Translations under genes and position numbers: made by a program
In this document: piece after piece, positions 1 through 9,197 of the stretch
How the letters are laid out: every line of letters starts with the position of its first letter
How positions within the stretch are numbered: position 1 is the stretch's first letter
Source of the DNA: Brachionus manjavacas
Lineage: Eukaryota; Rotifera; Eurotatoria; Ploima; Brachionidae
Length of the DNA: 64,000 nt
Direction: 5' to 3'
Assembly: GCA_019054805.1 (NCBI GenBank)
Contig: JAHQIY010000011.1
Coordinates: 2,981,001 to 3,045,000 of the forward strand
The notes under the pieces: generated by a model
Told to the model about the DNA's origin: nothing
The model's database searches: none
What the model saw: only the letters and a program-made list of their open reading frames with translations

Positions 1-232
1 CTTCTTTTTTTCCTGAAACTTGAACTATTTAAACATGTGCCACATGAAACAATCTTTTCCAATTTATGTCTTTTCAACTTTAATTTTTTATTAGCTTATT
101 TACTCTATTTTTTTTTTTTTTTTTTTTATCTAATTTTATTAACTTTAATTTTATTCTTATTTTGTTTTTTTTTTTTATTTTATTTTTTTAATTTATTCTG
201 AAGGAGCTTTAGCTCGGTACAGATAACAAATA
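1..232 (+). mobile_element. LINE A, 3' end (truncated by window edge)
   Basis: The first bases encode the last residues of the LINE A reverse transcriptase ORF (SSFFPET then stop), matching the end of the long ORF that stops at 37867. The 3' UTR and tail follow: GAAGGAGCTTTAGCTCGGTAC near 200-221, then an AAAT-like tail. The rest of the element lies outside the window. The tail abuts a MULE coding remnant, so this LINE probably inserted into that element. Confidence 0.85.
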
Positions 233-237
233 AATAA

Positions 238-705
238 GAGACATAAGGAATTAGAATCTGTTAAGAGCCGTGGAAATTGTAAAAGACCAGTTCAACGGTA
301 TAACGCAAATAGGTGTGAATCAATCATAAGAATTAATCATGCTGAAAAACAAGATAAGTATAATATAAAAAAATTAAATTTAACTCATAATCATGAAGTT
401 TTTAAGGAATTGTTTGATCATGACGCTAAGAATCGTAAGTTGGACGAAAATGAACAACATTTTTTTTTTTTAATAAAATAATTTTAGGGATTAACCCCTA
501 AGACTATCCCGAACGGCTTATCGCCTTCTTTTCAGTCCTCATGTAATATAAAAATAGAAAATTTAAAAATAGTAATTAGGTTAAATATAAAAATGATGTA
601 TACAAAAAAATGAACAACATGAAGTTATCAATATGTTAAAAACTGGCTCAAAAGTAGCCAAAGTAGCGGAGCACATGGAAAATAAAAGTAATACATATAA
701 GTTTG
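238..705 (+). pseudogene. MULE transposase N-terminal fragment (FAR1/WRKY-GCM1-like)
   Basis: One reading frame runs from about 241 to 460 and resumes at 611-705 once a short insertion (461-606 plus one target-site copy) is discounted. The protein has the spacing of a FAR1/WRKY-GCM1-type zinc finger of Mutator-like transposases: C in GNC, C in NRCESI, a KLNLTHNHEVF block with the His pair, then a basic alpha-helical stretch. No start codon is visible because the 5' side is replaced by LINE A, and an inverted-repeat element cuts the frame at 706. Family assignment rests on the C-C-HxH pattern and is moderately sure. Confidence 0.55.
461..606 (-). mobile_element. Short retroposon with 14-bp target-site duplication
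   Basis: This insert of about 146 bp is flanked by perfect direct repeats AAAATGAACAACAT at 447-460 and 607-620. A T-rich stretch at the left end fits the tail of a minus-strand retroposon. Removing insert plus one repeat restores the reading frame of the MULE remnant. The segment CGAACGGCTTATCGCC resembles the tail at 43290-43305, so both may be truncated 3' ends of one LINE or SINE family. Confidence 0.75.
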
Positions 706-1447
706 GGGTCTTATAAACCTGACGATCAGTGTTCGTTACATTTCACGAACAGTCAATTTGACGACCAGGTAAATTAATTACTGTTCGTAAAAAAAAAAGA
801 ACTGATCGTGAAAATTTTTACCTGGACGAAAAAATAAATTATCAAATTAATTAATATTTATTTCTAAATGAAAAATTAAAGTAGTTTTCTATATTTTTTT
901 CGAAATTTCGAGCAAATTAGTTTAATTAAAAATTTCGTTTATTCGTCTTATTCTTGATTTTTTTTCGGACGGCCTCTAGTTCTTTCAATTGGGATATTAA
1001 TTACGTCTTCAACATGATTGTCTCTAGCAACACTTTCCAATCTTATACTAGATAATTTCTGGCTTAATTCATCGCATTCATAAGGAACAATTGAAGAAAA
1101 ATAAATAGTTAACTTTTTAAATCGAGTGCCCTTAGTTGCGTGCTTTAAGCAATGTAAATCGCAAAGTTCATGTATTATTTTACGTTGTTTTGAACTTAGA
1201 CAACTCCTAAAAGTAAAACCGTTTTACTTGAAAGGCTTTCAAATTCTCAACTTTTAATTTGAGTTATAATGTCTTTAATTGATGAAATAAATGAATAAAA
1301 CTTTGATTTGCTTTTTATTTACAATTTTTTTTTCACTGATCATACGAATACACACCTGACGATCAGATAAATTAATTAATTTACCTGGTCGTCAAATTGA
1401 CTGTTCGTGAAATGTAATGAACACTGATCGTCAGGTTTATAAGACCC
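706..1447. mobile_element. 742-bp DNA transposon with about 75-bp terminal inverted repeats
   Basis: The left arm (706-780, beginning GGGTCTTATAAACCTGACG) is repeated inverted at 1373-1447 with few mismatches. Imperfect 8-bp flanking duplications, TAAGTTTG (698-705) and TAAATTTG (1448-1455), suit an 8-bp target-site duplication. Further copies of the CTGATCGT and ACCTGG motifs lie just inside the arms as subterminal repeats. The interior holds a minus-strand coding segment (948-1223). No transposase was recognised, so the superfamily is unknown. Confidence 0.75.
948..1223 (-). CDS. R3H-like, AT-hook-like fragment inside inverted-repeat element
   Basis: This open frame of about 91 codons lies inside the 706-1447 element and has no initiating ATG. 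It contains QRKIIHELCDLHCLKH, with the RxxxH spacing of an R3H nucleic-acid-binding domain, and ends RTRGRPKKNQE, which has an AT-hook-like GRP core. A TTTTAG acceptor-like sequence lies at the beginning of the frame, so it may be a terminal exon captured by, or belonging to, the transposon. No enzymatic domain is visible. The R3H assignment is by motif only. Confidence 0.4.
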   Translation of the reverse strand, partial: NGFTFRSCLSSKQRKIIHELCDLHCLKHATKGTRFKKLTIYFSSIVPYECDELSQKLSSIRLESVARDNHVEDVINIPIERTRGRPKKNQE

Positions 1448-1455
1448 TAAATTTG

Positions 1456-3289
1456 TCTTTTTCCTTTAATTCTGTTTAAAAAAAAATTTAAAAAACTAGG
1501 TTTTCCTAGGCTACCTGCGCCTATAAATAGGGCTACTTTTTTTGGCTACGTGCACCTATAACTAGGTTTCCGCATTCATATCCTCATTATTTTATAAAGA
1601 TTGTGAAACTAATTTTTAATCAAACAAACCCGTTGTTATGTCCTTATATTCAGTTAATAGGACATTGTAATTTTATATCTCTTTATTTCTAAAATAAAAA
1701 GAGAAACAGCCGTCTAATGACAAAGCAAATAAGTATCCAATGTCCTAAATAAGCTTAAGAAGCAAAATAACAAGAGGATTTTCATTAAATGAAGTTCCCA
1801 AGTTTGTTATCTTTTTCATTAAATATACTTTTCGAGCAAACATGTTCAAGTTGTTGTGTTTCAAACAAAAAAATTGTCAATCCAAAATGTAACTTGAATT
1901 TACAAACATCTAAAAATAACATTAAATACAACATGTAAATTAAATGACAGTTAAGTAATATTATGAACTAAATAATGCATTTATAAATACCTGATGTAAC
2001 AACATCACACCGGTTACTAGAAGAATTCAAACAAAAATTTTTAATGAAAACCCTTCAATTTTTTGGAACTTAAGTAAACTAATTTTATCTATAAAGGTGA
2101 AATTTGGCGTATTTTTTTTCTTATAAAAATTAGCGAATCTGGTCACATATAAAGTTTTTTAAAATAGACTGAATACTAACTTGTCTACAAAACAGTCTGT
2201 TAAAATTAGTGTTGGGAATCGACTAGGTCCACTAGAGTCGACTCGAATTTTTTCTAAGTCGACTCGACTTAGAAAAAAAAATTTTTTTTTAAATATAATT
2301 TTTTTAAAATAAAATTTTTTTTTGATTATTGTTAACAAAATACACTGAAGTTTCTTTTCTTTTTGAAGAAAAAGAAGAGCTTGAGTAAGGTGTTTCATTA
2401 GACATTTTTTTTCGAGTTTAGAAATTATTTTATTAAAGAAGTTCTAGTGCTTTTTATATTCAAAATTTATAAGCCGAAATTAAAAGGAAAATACATTTGA
2501 ATCATGTTTTTTTTTCATGAAATTTTAAAAGCATGACAACAAATTACCTAAAAATGACTTAATATTACCTGTGATTCCAATTTTATTAATTTAGTGTTCG
2601 AGAATATAAAAAACATTAAACAAAAAATTATTGTTATAAGACCTATCTTTGTTTTTTTAACTCTACTGGCTCTATTTTTTAGTTCAATTGCAACAGTAAT
2701 GTAACGATTAGAAATTGTAACAGTACCATGATTAACAGCTAGTGCAATTATGTGGTTTTACAATGACAATGATAATTTTTCCAATAAAACAAACAACTAT
2801 ATTTGCTAGTTGCCCAGCTGCTTGAGTTAAATTCAACTAGTTTAATTTCATTCATTAATTCCATTAGTAAATCAAAATACATTTGTAAAAGCTTTACAGC
2901 AATGCAGCTTTAGTACCTCGGTACGAAATGTTGAGCTTTTTACATTTTATTTTGAGATCATTCGCCAAGAAAGTTGAATCAAACATTTTTTTTTTTTTGA
3001 GAGCATCTTTTTTTTACAAAAAAATGATTTTTAAGAAAAAAAAATTTGAAATCACAGCTAATTAATAGCCACCAATGAGAATAAAAAACAATGCTTTTTT
3101 CAAATACTTACCTTTAAATAAAAATACGTCTTGTAATTTTTACATCAAAAATATCAAATAAAAAAAAATTTATCATAAATTAAATTGCGCGCTTTGTCAT
3201 AAATCATAAATTTTTTAAGAAAAATTGTGGCAACTGGAAGCTCATGATCATGATCACATGGTCAAAATTTAAAAAATCAAAATCTTAAT
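1456..3289. other. Intergenic AT-rich stretch, no gene seen
   Basis: I see no convincing coding sequence. At 1508-1566 a motif GGCTACNTGCNCCTATAA occurs twice in direct order. At 2213-2275 there is a hAT-like TAGTGTTGGGA followed by several GTCGACTCGA-type motifs and A/T tracts. The rest is simple AT-rich sequence. Confidence 0.6.
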
Positions 3290-3366
3290 GAAAATAATAA
3301 TAATAATAATAATATTAAATAAATAGCTATAATGTGCTAGGCACATGAAATGAGGGTTTAATCTCA

Positions 3367-3759
3367 TTATAATAGCTCAATCAAATCAATTTTGTCAATT
3401 TTGTTTTTAAAAACGTTTATAGAATTAGAATTTACAATATCATTATCCAGTTTGTTCCATACATTCACTACTCTATTGCTAAAGAAATTGTATCTTTGTT
3501 CACAATTCTTCACCAGTTGTTTCTCCATAACAAACTCATGCAGTCTAGAGGAAGGACGGAATATGTTTTCAAGCTTGTTCTTGAACACTAAGGGTACATG
3601 CCAGTTAATTTTGTCCAGTCCATTGATTATTTTAAACATTTCAATCAAATCACCTCTTAGTCTTCTTGTCTCTAAAGTGGTCAGATTCAATGCCTTTAGT
3701 CTTTGGTTGTAATCTAATCTTTTTAATTCCGGAACAAGTTTTGTAGCTCTTCTTTGCAC
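3367..3759 (-). pseudogene. Frame-shifted C-terminal part of CR1-like ORF2p
   Basis: This 130-residue open frame holds the conserved carboxy-terminal CR1/L2 block: QRRATKLVPELKRL, LNLTTLETRRLRGDLIEMF, and a final NFFSNRVVNVWNKLD segment seen again in the fragments at 27.9 and 50.6 kb. It belongs to the same polypeptide as the ORF ending at 3764 and has been displaced by the indel described there. Confidence 0.85.
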
Positions 3760-3763
3760 GGAC

Positions 3764-6370
3764 TCAAGTACTTGAATGTCTTTTTAAATAAGGTCTCCAA
3801 ACCTGCACTCCATACTCTAGGTGGGGCCTAACAAATGCTTTGTATAATCGACCCAGTGTGTCTTTATTTTGGTGTTTGATCGTGCGCTTAATTGAACCCA
3901 GTATGGAATTTGCTTTATTTGCAGCTGCGTTAACTTGTTTAGACCATTTTAGATTGTTCGTTATAATTATACCTAGATCACGCTCAGTCTCAGTTTCCAA
4001 AAGATTCGTGTTTCTAATTATGTAATTGAATTTCGGATTGTTTGGACCGCAATGCATCACCTTACACTTCTCTTCGTTCAACTTTATTAACCAATCATCC
4101 GTCCATTTTGAAATTTTGCTCAAATCTCTTTCAAGTTTTAAACACGAATATTCGTTATCTATAATTGACATCAATTTAGTATCGTCCGCAAATACCTCAC
4201 AAAAAGTTTCAAGAAGCTTAGGCAGATCATTGATGTAAATGATAAATAAAATTGGTCCTAAAACCGAGCCTTGGGGAACCCCGCTCGTAACATTTACCCA
4301 TTTAGACATCTCAGTTCCTAACACTACTCTCTGTCTTCTTCCAAACAAAAACGCTTCTATCCATTTGATAATAGATACATCAAAACCATAACACGTTAAT
4401 TTGTGAATTAAGCGCTTATGCGGAACTATGTCGAATGCTTTAGCGAAATCTAAATAGATAATGTCCAGAGCATTTTTTTGGTTCAATGTCTCTGACACTA
4501 AATCGATAGTCTCAAGAAGATTTGTAACACATGATTTATTGCTAATGAAACCATGTTGCCTGCCATCTAACAAATCATTTTCAGTTAAAAAATTAACTAT
4601 TACTACTTTTAGAAGATTTTCCATCACTTTACAAACAATGGAAGTAAGAGATACAGGTCTATAATTAGAAGCCTGTATTCTACAACCTTTCTTGAATAAA
4701 GGAGTAACGTTCGCCTCCAACCAGTAGCTTGGTACTCTTGAGCTTTTGAACGATTTAATAAAAATTATAGATAGCGGGATTGACATAGCTTCAGCGATCT
4801 CGTGGAGAACCCAGGGATGGAACTCATCTGATCCTCTAGATTTATATTTGTCCAACCTCTTGAGCTCATTAAAAACGTTTTCTTTAGAAAAAGTAACATA
4901 CGGATCAATACATACAGTTTTTTCAGTAAAATTCTCCAGGCGAACAGTAAAATCAGGCTCTTCTTTGATAAAAACTGACTCAAATTGCTCATTTAAAATG
5001 CTGCATAAATCGGAAGATTCTGTTTTTAATTCGCCAAATTTATCTTTTAGTGCCTTGATTTGATCTTTTACAGCCAACTTGGAATTTACGTACGAATAAA
5101 ACAGTTTTGGAAATTTCTTTGATTTCGCAACCAAATTCATCTCGAACTCTTTAAGGTCATTTTTCAACGACTTGTTTGCATCTTTTTTAACTTTTTTGTA
5201 CTCCACAAGTAAAACGACGTTTTTTCCAGAAGCTAAATACTTAAACCAAAAATTCTTTTTCTTACGAGTCAATTTTTTGCTTTTTTTCGTAATCCATGGT
5301 ACTTTTACTTTCGCTTGCTTTCTACGCAGAGGTATGTACTTTTTACAAAGATGGTTGTAAACTTTGAGTAAAAAGATATAAGATGCTTCAACATCTTTTT
5401 TGTTAAATATACTCAACCAATTAATTTTCACCAGCTCATCTGCGAACAGTTTATATTTACCTTTCGAAAAGTCAAACAAACGGTTATCAAAATTGCTAAA
5501 GATCGATACTGTTGAGTACTTGAATGTCAACACATGATGTCCTCGTAAAAGATCACCCAAAACCGGTTTGTGTTCCAGCTCAAGAACTCTTTCTCTGTTC
5601 GAAGCTAGGACTAAATCTAGAATGTTTGAACTTGAATTTTCACTTGTCTGGAACGTATTTTTCATAACAACTTGACTCAAAAACGAATCTTGTAAGTTTT
5701 CAACAAAAACTTGGCTTGCTAGGTCAAAAGGTGTAATATCTGGAAAATTAGTATTCGTCGACCATTTGATCGACGGATAGTTGAAGTCGCCACATATTAC
5801 TAAGCTACTAAAGCGTCCTCCAGACACCAGCTTGCTAGCTTCTGCTATCAACAGATTGATTCTCAGATCGATCTCGGCACGAGAATCTGGTGGTCTGTAA
5901 AAACATCCAATGAGTATCTTGTCTGTCTGATTTTGAATCTCGCACCAAACACACTCAACTAGACCATCTTGCAACTCCGGAATCTCAACTAATAGACCAC
6001 TTAAATTGCTTTTTACGTAAACACAAACTCCACCACCTCTAGATCCTCTATCTCTTCTAAACAACGAGTAGCCAATCATGTTGGTTACAGAATTCTCCAC
6101 GAACCAAGTTTCTGATACAAGCAAAACGTCAGGGTCTTCATCAGCGATTTCAGACTCTAAGTAAGGCTGTTTATTGTCGAGAGAAGTTGCGTTGGTGTAC
6201 CAAAATTTAAAAAAGTTTTTGCTAATTACATTATTACGTTTGTTGGATAAGTTTTGAGACGAAAGATTCATTGATGAAAAATTATTTGATGAACAATAAA
6301 TATTACTAATGCTCACTGCTACGTTACTATCTGCTAGACTTGAACTGTTAATAAAAGAGTTTACTTGCAT
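3764..6370 (-). CDS. CR1-like LINE ORF2p: endonuclease-reverse transcriptase
   Basis: The 868-residue ORF has an exonuclease-endonuclease-phosphatase domain at about 55-290 (VLLVSETWF, RGGGVCVYVK, VICGDFNYPSIKW). The reverse transcriptase follows at about 500-790 (FKKGCRIQASNYRPVSLTS, IYLDFAKAFDIVPH, SGVPQGSVLGPILF, FADD near 727). It would nick target DNA and prime cDNA synthesis. The frame ends early at YLKRHSST; the expected continuation beginning QRRATKLVPEL lies at 3759-3367 in another frame. The break sits in an A run at about 3785-3790 (two bases missing or one extra), so this copy is defective unless the base call is wrong. Confidence 0.88.
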   Translation of the reverse strand: MQVNSFINSSSLADSNVAVSISNIYCSSNNFSSMNLSSQNLSNKRNNVISKNFFKFWYTNATSLDNKQPYLESEIADEDPDVLLVSETWFVENSVTNMIGYSLFRRDRGSRGGGVCVYVKSNLSGLLVEIPELQDGLVECVWCEIQNQTDKILIGCFYRPPDSRAEIDLRINLLIAEASKLVSGGRFSSLVICGDFNYPSIKWSTNTNFPDITPFDLASQVFVENLQDSFLSQVVMKNTFQTSENSSSNILDLVLASNRERVLELEHKPVLGDLLRGHHVLTFKYSTVSIFSNFDNRLFDFSKGKYKLFADELVKINWLSIFNKKDVEASYIFLLKVYNHLCKKYIPLRRKQAKVKVPWITKKSKKLTRKKKNFWFKYLASGKNVVLLVEYKKVKKDANKSLKNDLKEFEMNLVAKSKKFPKLFYSYVNSKLAVKDQIKALKDKFGELKTESSDLCSILNEQFESVFIKEEPDFTVRLENFTEKTVCIDPYVTFSKENVFNELKRLDKYKSRGSDEFHPWVLHEIAEAMSIPLSIIFIKSFKSSRVPSYWLEANVTPLFKKGCRIQASNYRPVSLTSIVCKVMENLLKVVIVNFLTENDLLDGRQHGFISNKSCVTNLLETIDLVSETLNQKNALDIIYLDFAKAFDIVPHKRLIHKLTCYGFDVSIIKWIEAFLFGRRQRVVLGTEMSKWVNVTSGVPQGSVLGPILFIIYINDLPKLLETFCEVFADDTKLMSIIDNEYSCLKLERDLSKISKWTDDWLIKLNEEKCKVMHCGPNNPKFNYIIRNTNLLETETERDLGIIITNNLKWSKQVNAAANKANSILGSIKRTIKHQNKDTLGRLYKAFVRPHLEYGVQVWRPYLKRHSST

Positions 6371-7036
6371 TCAATTTGAACTTATTTTGATCTTCACGAT
6401 CTCAAAGTTGCGTATTCCATATCTAAACCCAGTTTGAGCACTGTCGTTGCTATTGTTTAATTCGTTTCTTTTAGCTATTAATTTCTTGCTGAGCTCTCTC
6501 TCAGCAAACGTTTGATCAGGGTTGATATAAACTTTTTCAAATTTTTCGTTGTGCTTTAAATACTTCGCTGATTTTAACAATTCAAGTCTGCTGTCTTTAT
6601 CTTCTAATTCGACGAGTATTGGTGTACTTTTGACATTGTCATCCTTTCGTTTAAATCTTCTCACAAACTTTACTTTTTTACTGTCACAACCAACCGACTC
6701 AACCATTTCTTTAACCAAATCAACGTTTACTTTACTGTCTTCGGTAAACTCGGTGCCAAATATTAGCACGTTTTTACTCTTCTTCTCCTCCTCACATCTT
6801 TCCAGGCGAATAGCATTAATTATATTTTTCTCGACGTTGTCCATTTTATTCTTTTTAAGAAGGTCCGAAAATAACATAGGTTTGTTTTGCTCTTTGCTTC
6901 CTTTCAATTTCTTATTCTCAGTCTCCAACAACTTACATTTCTCTTCCAAATCTGAAATTCTCTTTTCCAGTCCATCTATTAGCTTTTTCTGTTCAGCTGC
7001 AAACGCATCGAAAGTGGATTTTTGGACATTTACCAT
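6371..7036 (-). CDS. CR1-like LINE ORF1p (coiled coil plus RRM-like)
   Basis: The 221-residue protein starts at an ATG at 7036. Residues about 5-50 are heptad-rich (KKLIDGLEKRISDLEEKCKL), predicting a coiled coil for trimer or multimer formation. Residues about 85-180 (KNVLIFGTEF... VKFVRRFKRK... TPILVELEDK) have the beta-alpha pattern of the RNA-binding domain found in many LINE ORF1 proteins. It would coat element RNA. The stop codon TGA is followed immediately by the ORF2 ATG in the same frame. Function is inferred from architecture and position. Confidence 0.75.
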   Translation of the reverse strand: MVNVQKSTFDAFAAEQKKLIDGLEKRISDLEEKCKLLETENKKLKGSKEQNKPMLFSDLLKKNKMDNVEKNIINAIRLERCEEEKKSKNVLIFGTEFTEDSKVNVDLVKEMVESVGCDSKKVKFVRRFKRKDDNVKSTPILVELEDKDSRLELLKSAKYLKHNEKFEKVYINPDQTFAERELSKKLIAKRNELNNSNDSAQTGFRYGIRNFEIVKIKISSN

Positions 7037-7040
7037 TTTA

Positions 7041-9197
7041 GAATAAATTATTAAAATTTTTTTTGATATTAATAAATGGTGAAAACCTTTTTTTAATTTT
7101 TTTTTTAATTAAAGTTAAAACATTTAGAATTTTAATTTCTAATTGATCTTTAATTGATTTTTTTTTAAATCTAAATAAAGGCAAATGATATTTTAGTATT
7201 AATTTAAATAGATTCCAGCGAAAAAAAGTTTAATTTTATAAAAAAAAATTTAAATATTGATTAAAAATTTATTTTTACATCAGATAAAAATCCATAAAAT
7301 TTTTCAAAAAATATTCTTCCTAAATAAAACTAAAGAACCCATTTTTTACCGTTAAGAACCGTGAAATTAAAAAAGCTTTGATTTTAAATTACAATAAAAA
7401 AAAGGAGGTAGGGTAAGATTTACTTTTTGGACATTTAATTCATGTAGAATTTTTTTTATTATTGACATTCAGAATTAGTTTAAAATTGTTCCAAAATTGC
7501 TAAATCAAAAGAAAAATAAACTGCAAAAGAATAAAAGATGTTTAACAAGTTAAAAAAAACTTAGTGGTTTTTTTAAATTTAAATTCATGTTTAATAAAAT
7601 TTAGTCATTTATTATTAAAATATTTTAAAAATATCAAAAACCTATATTTTCATATCAAAAACTATAAATTTGATTTGAAATCTAGATTGGATCATGAACT
7701 TTAATTTATCAAAAATTGTCAATTATTTAAAATATTTGATTTTTATTTAATTTGGTAATAATTAATTTTTTTATCCATTTTCTTAATAATTAGGAATTTT
7801 TGTTTAATATTTGGGGAAAAAATATTGGACAATTTCAATCAACTTTTGTGGTATCGATCTTATTAGATCTTATTTTTACCTTTTTAGACCAAAAATAACT
7901 AAAATTAACGTAAATATTTGCCAAAAAAAGTTAATAGAATTTCAGTTTTTTATTTTTTTCTCTTAATAAGTTTTAAAAATATTTTCTCAAAAGCTGCTTT
8001 TTTTTTGTTTTTTAAAATTACCATTTTTCCGTAAAATATGGGTTAATATATTTAAACACTTTTTGAAAAATTGAGTAAAACTACTTACACTTAACTATTT
8101 AAAATAAATAGATGACGGCTCTGTAATGTTTCATAGCAAGCTATTTTTCATTGCATAAAATTTTTTGCAATGAATAACTCATTCTACTTCTCTACTTCTC
8201 TATTAGTAGAGAAGTTACGAGTAGAGAAATCAATTATGGAATGTAATTTGGTCAAAGTAAGAGCTGGAGAAATGTTTAATAGACCGGCTGAACGAGTAAA
8301 AAAAGCTTCACGTTTGCTAAGTTTGTGTAAATTTATAATAAAGAAGAATTTTGTCAATCTATTGAAGATTTAATTTTCAATTTTGAAGATTAGACATTAA
8401 ATTAAATTTAATTAAATCTTATTTTTTATTCAATTAACAATTAAAAATTTACTTTTTTTTAAATTAGCTTTATTTGCAATCAATTAATCCAGGTAAATTT
8501 TGTTTTACTTCGCTATAAAATTTATCTTGCTATGATTTTTCTTGCGATGAAACGTTCTAATGCCTAGATGACCCTTCAATAAAAGGTAAATTTCACCAAA
8601 AAGTTAGGTTCACAGCCGATAGGTCTTTAAGATTAAAAATGAGATAAATAAAATAGTTTAGATCGAAATATTTTTATTTATTAAAAAAAATTAAAAATTT
8701 TTTAATTATTTTTTAGAAATTTTCAGCAAATTTTATTTTTTTGACGCAAAAATCTACTCTCTTTTAAAGAAAAGTAGTGTTCAATTTCCCTATTTTGTAA
8801 ATAATTTGACCAAAAAATTTACTACAAATAAATTTGTTAAAAAAAAGTTAAATAGCAAAAACAAAAATAGATCATGAAAATTTTCATTACAAAAATTAAA
8901 TTTGTTTTAATGCAATTTTGCATACTTTTTAAAAGTTGACTAATTAGAAGAAAGCATGATTCACGAGAAAGCTGCTAATAAAATTTTATAATTTCAAACA
9001 ATAGGGATGATCTAGAATTTTAATCGGTAATTTTTTTCCTATCACATAAATTTTTTGAATTGGAAAAATTTTTTTCTACTAATTTTATGAGCAAATTGAT
9101 TACAAACTAGGGGAACTCAATTGATCACAACTTTTCTGGTATATATTGTTTATATTTAAGTTAGTCGTTTAAATTTCTGAATTTGTACCAAAAATAT
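7041..9197. other. Intergenic AT-rich stretch with weak inverted repeat
   Basis: No supported gene. An imperfect inverted repeat joins about 8112-8175 (GATGACGGCTCTGTAATG, then GTTTCATAGCAAG) with about 8520-8585 (reverse complement containing GTTTCATCGCAAG). A related TGACGGCTCT start occurs at 56895. It may be an old non-autonomous transposon. A 67-codon frame inside (8170-8373) has no recognisable motif. Confidence 0.4.

Larger units (their letters stand above)
3293..7040 (-). mobile_element. CR1-like LINE, nearly full length, two ORFs
   Basis: On the minus strand, ORF1 (7036-6371) is followed directly by ORF2 (6370-3764). A C-terminal continuation in a shifted frame (3759-3367), a short 3' UTR and an (ATT)n-type tail (plus-strand ATA repeats at 3293-3314) complete it. 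Endonuclease, reverse transcriptase and the typical CR1/L2 carboxy-terminal block (QRRATKLVP, LETRRLRGDLIEMF) are present in order. One frameshift near 3785 separates the last block. The long open frames suggest a fairly recent insertion. The 5' boundary is not determined. Confidence 0.9.

Noticed and set aside
2159..2398. 79-codon minus-strand frame
   Set aside because: Lysine/phenylalanine low-complexity translation of A/T runs and GTCGACTCGA motifs, with no domain.
3780..3795. Programmed -1 frameshift at TTTAAAA in CR1-like ORF2
   Set aside because: The heptamer looks slippery, but the required change is +1 (or -2), not -1, so a simple indel is the better explanation.
8170..8373. 67-codon plus-strand frame
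   Set aside because: No motif, no splice partner, and it lies inside a probable inverted-repeat element.
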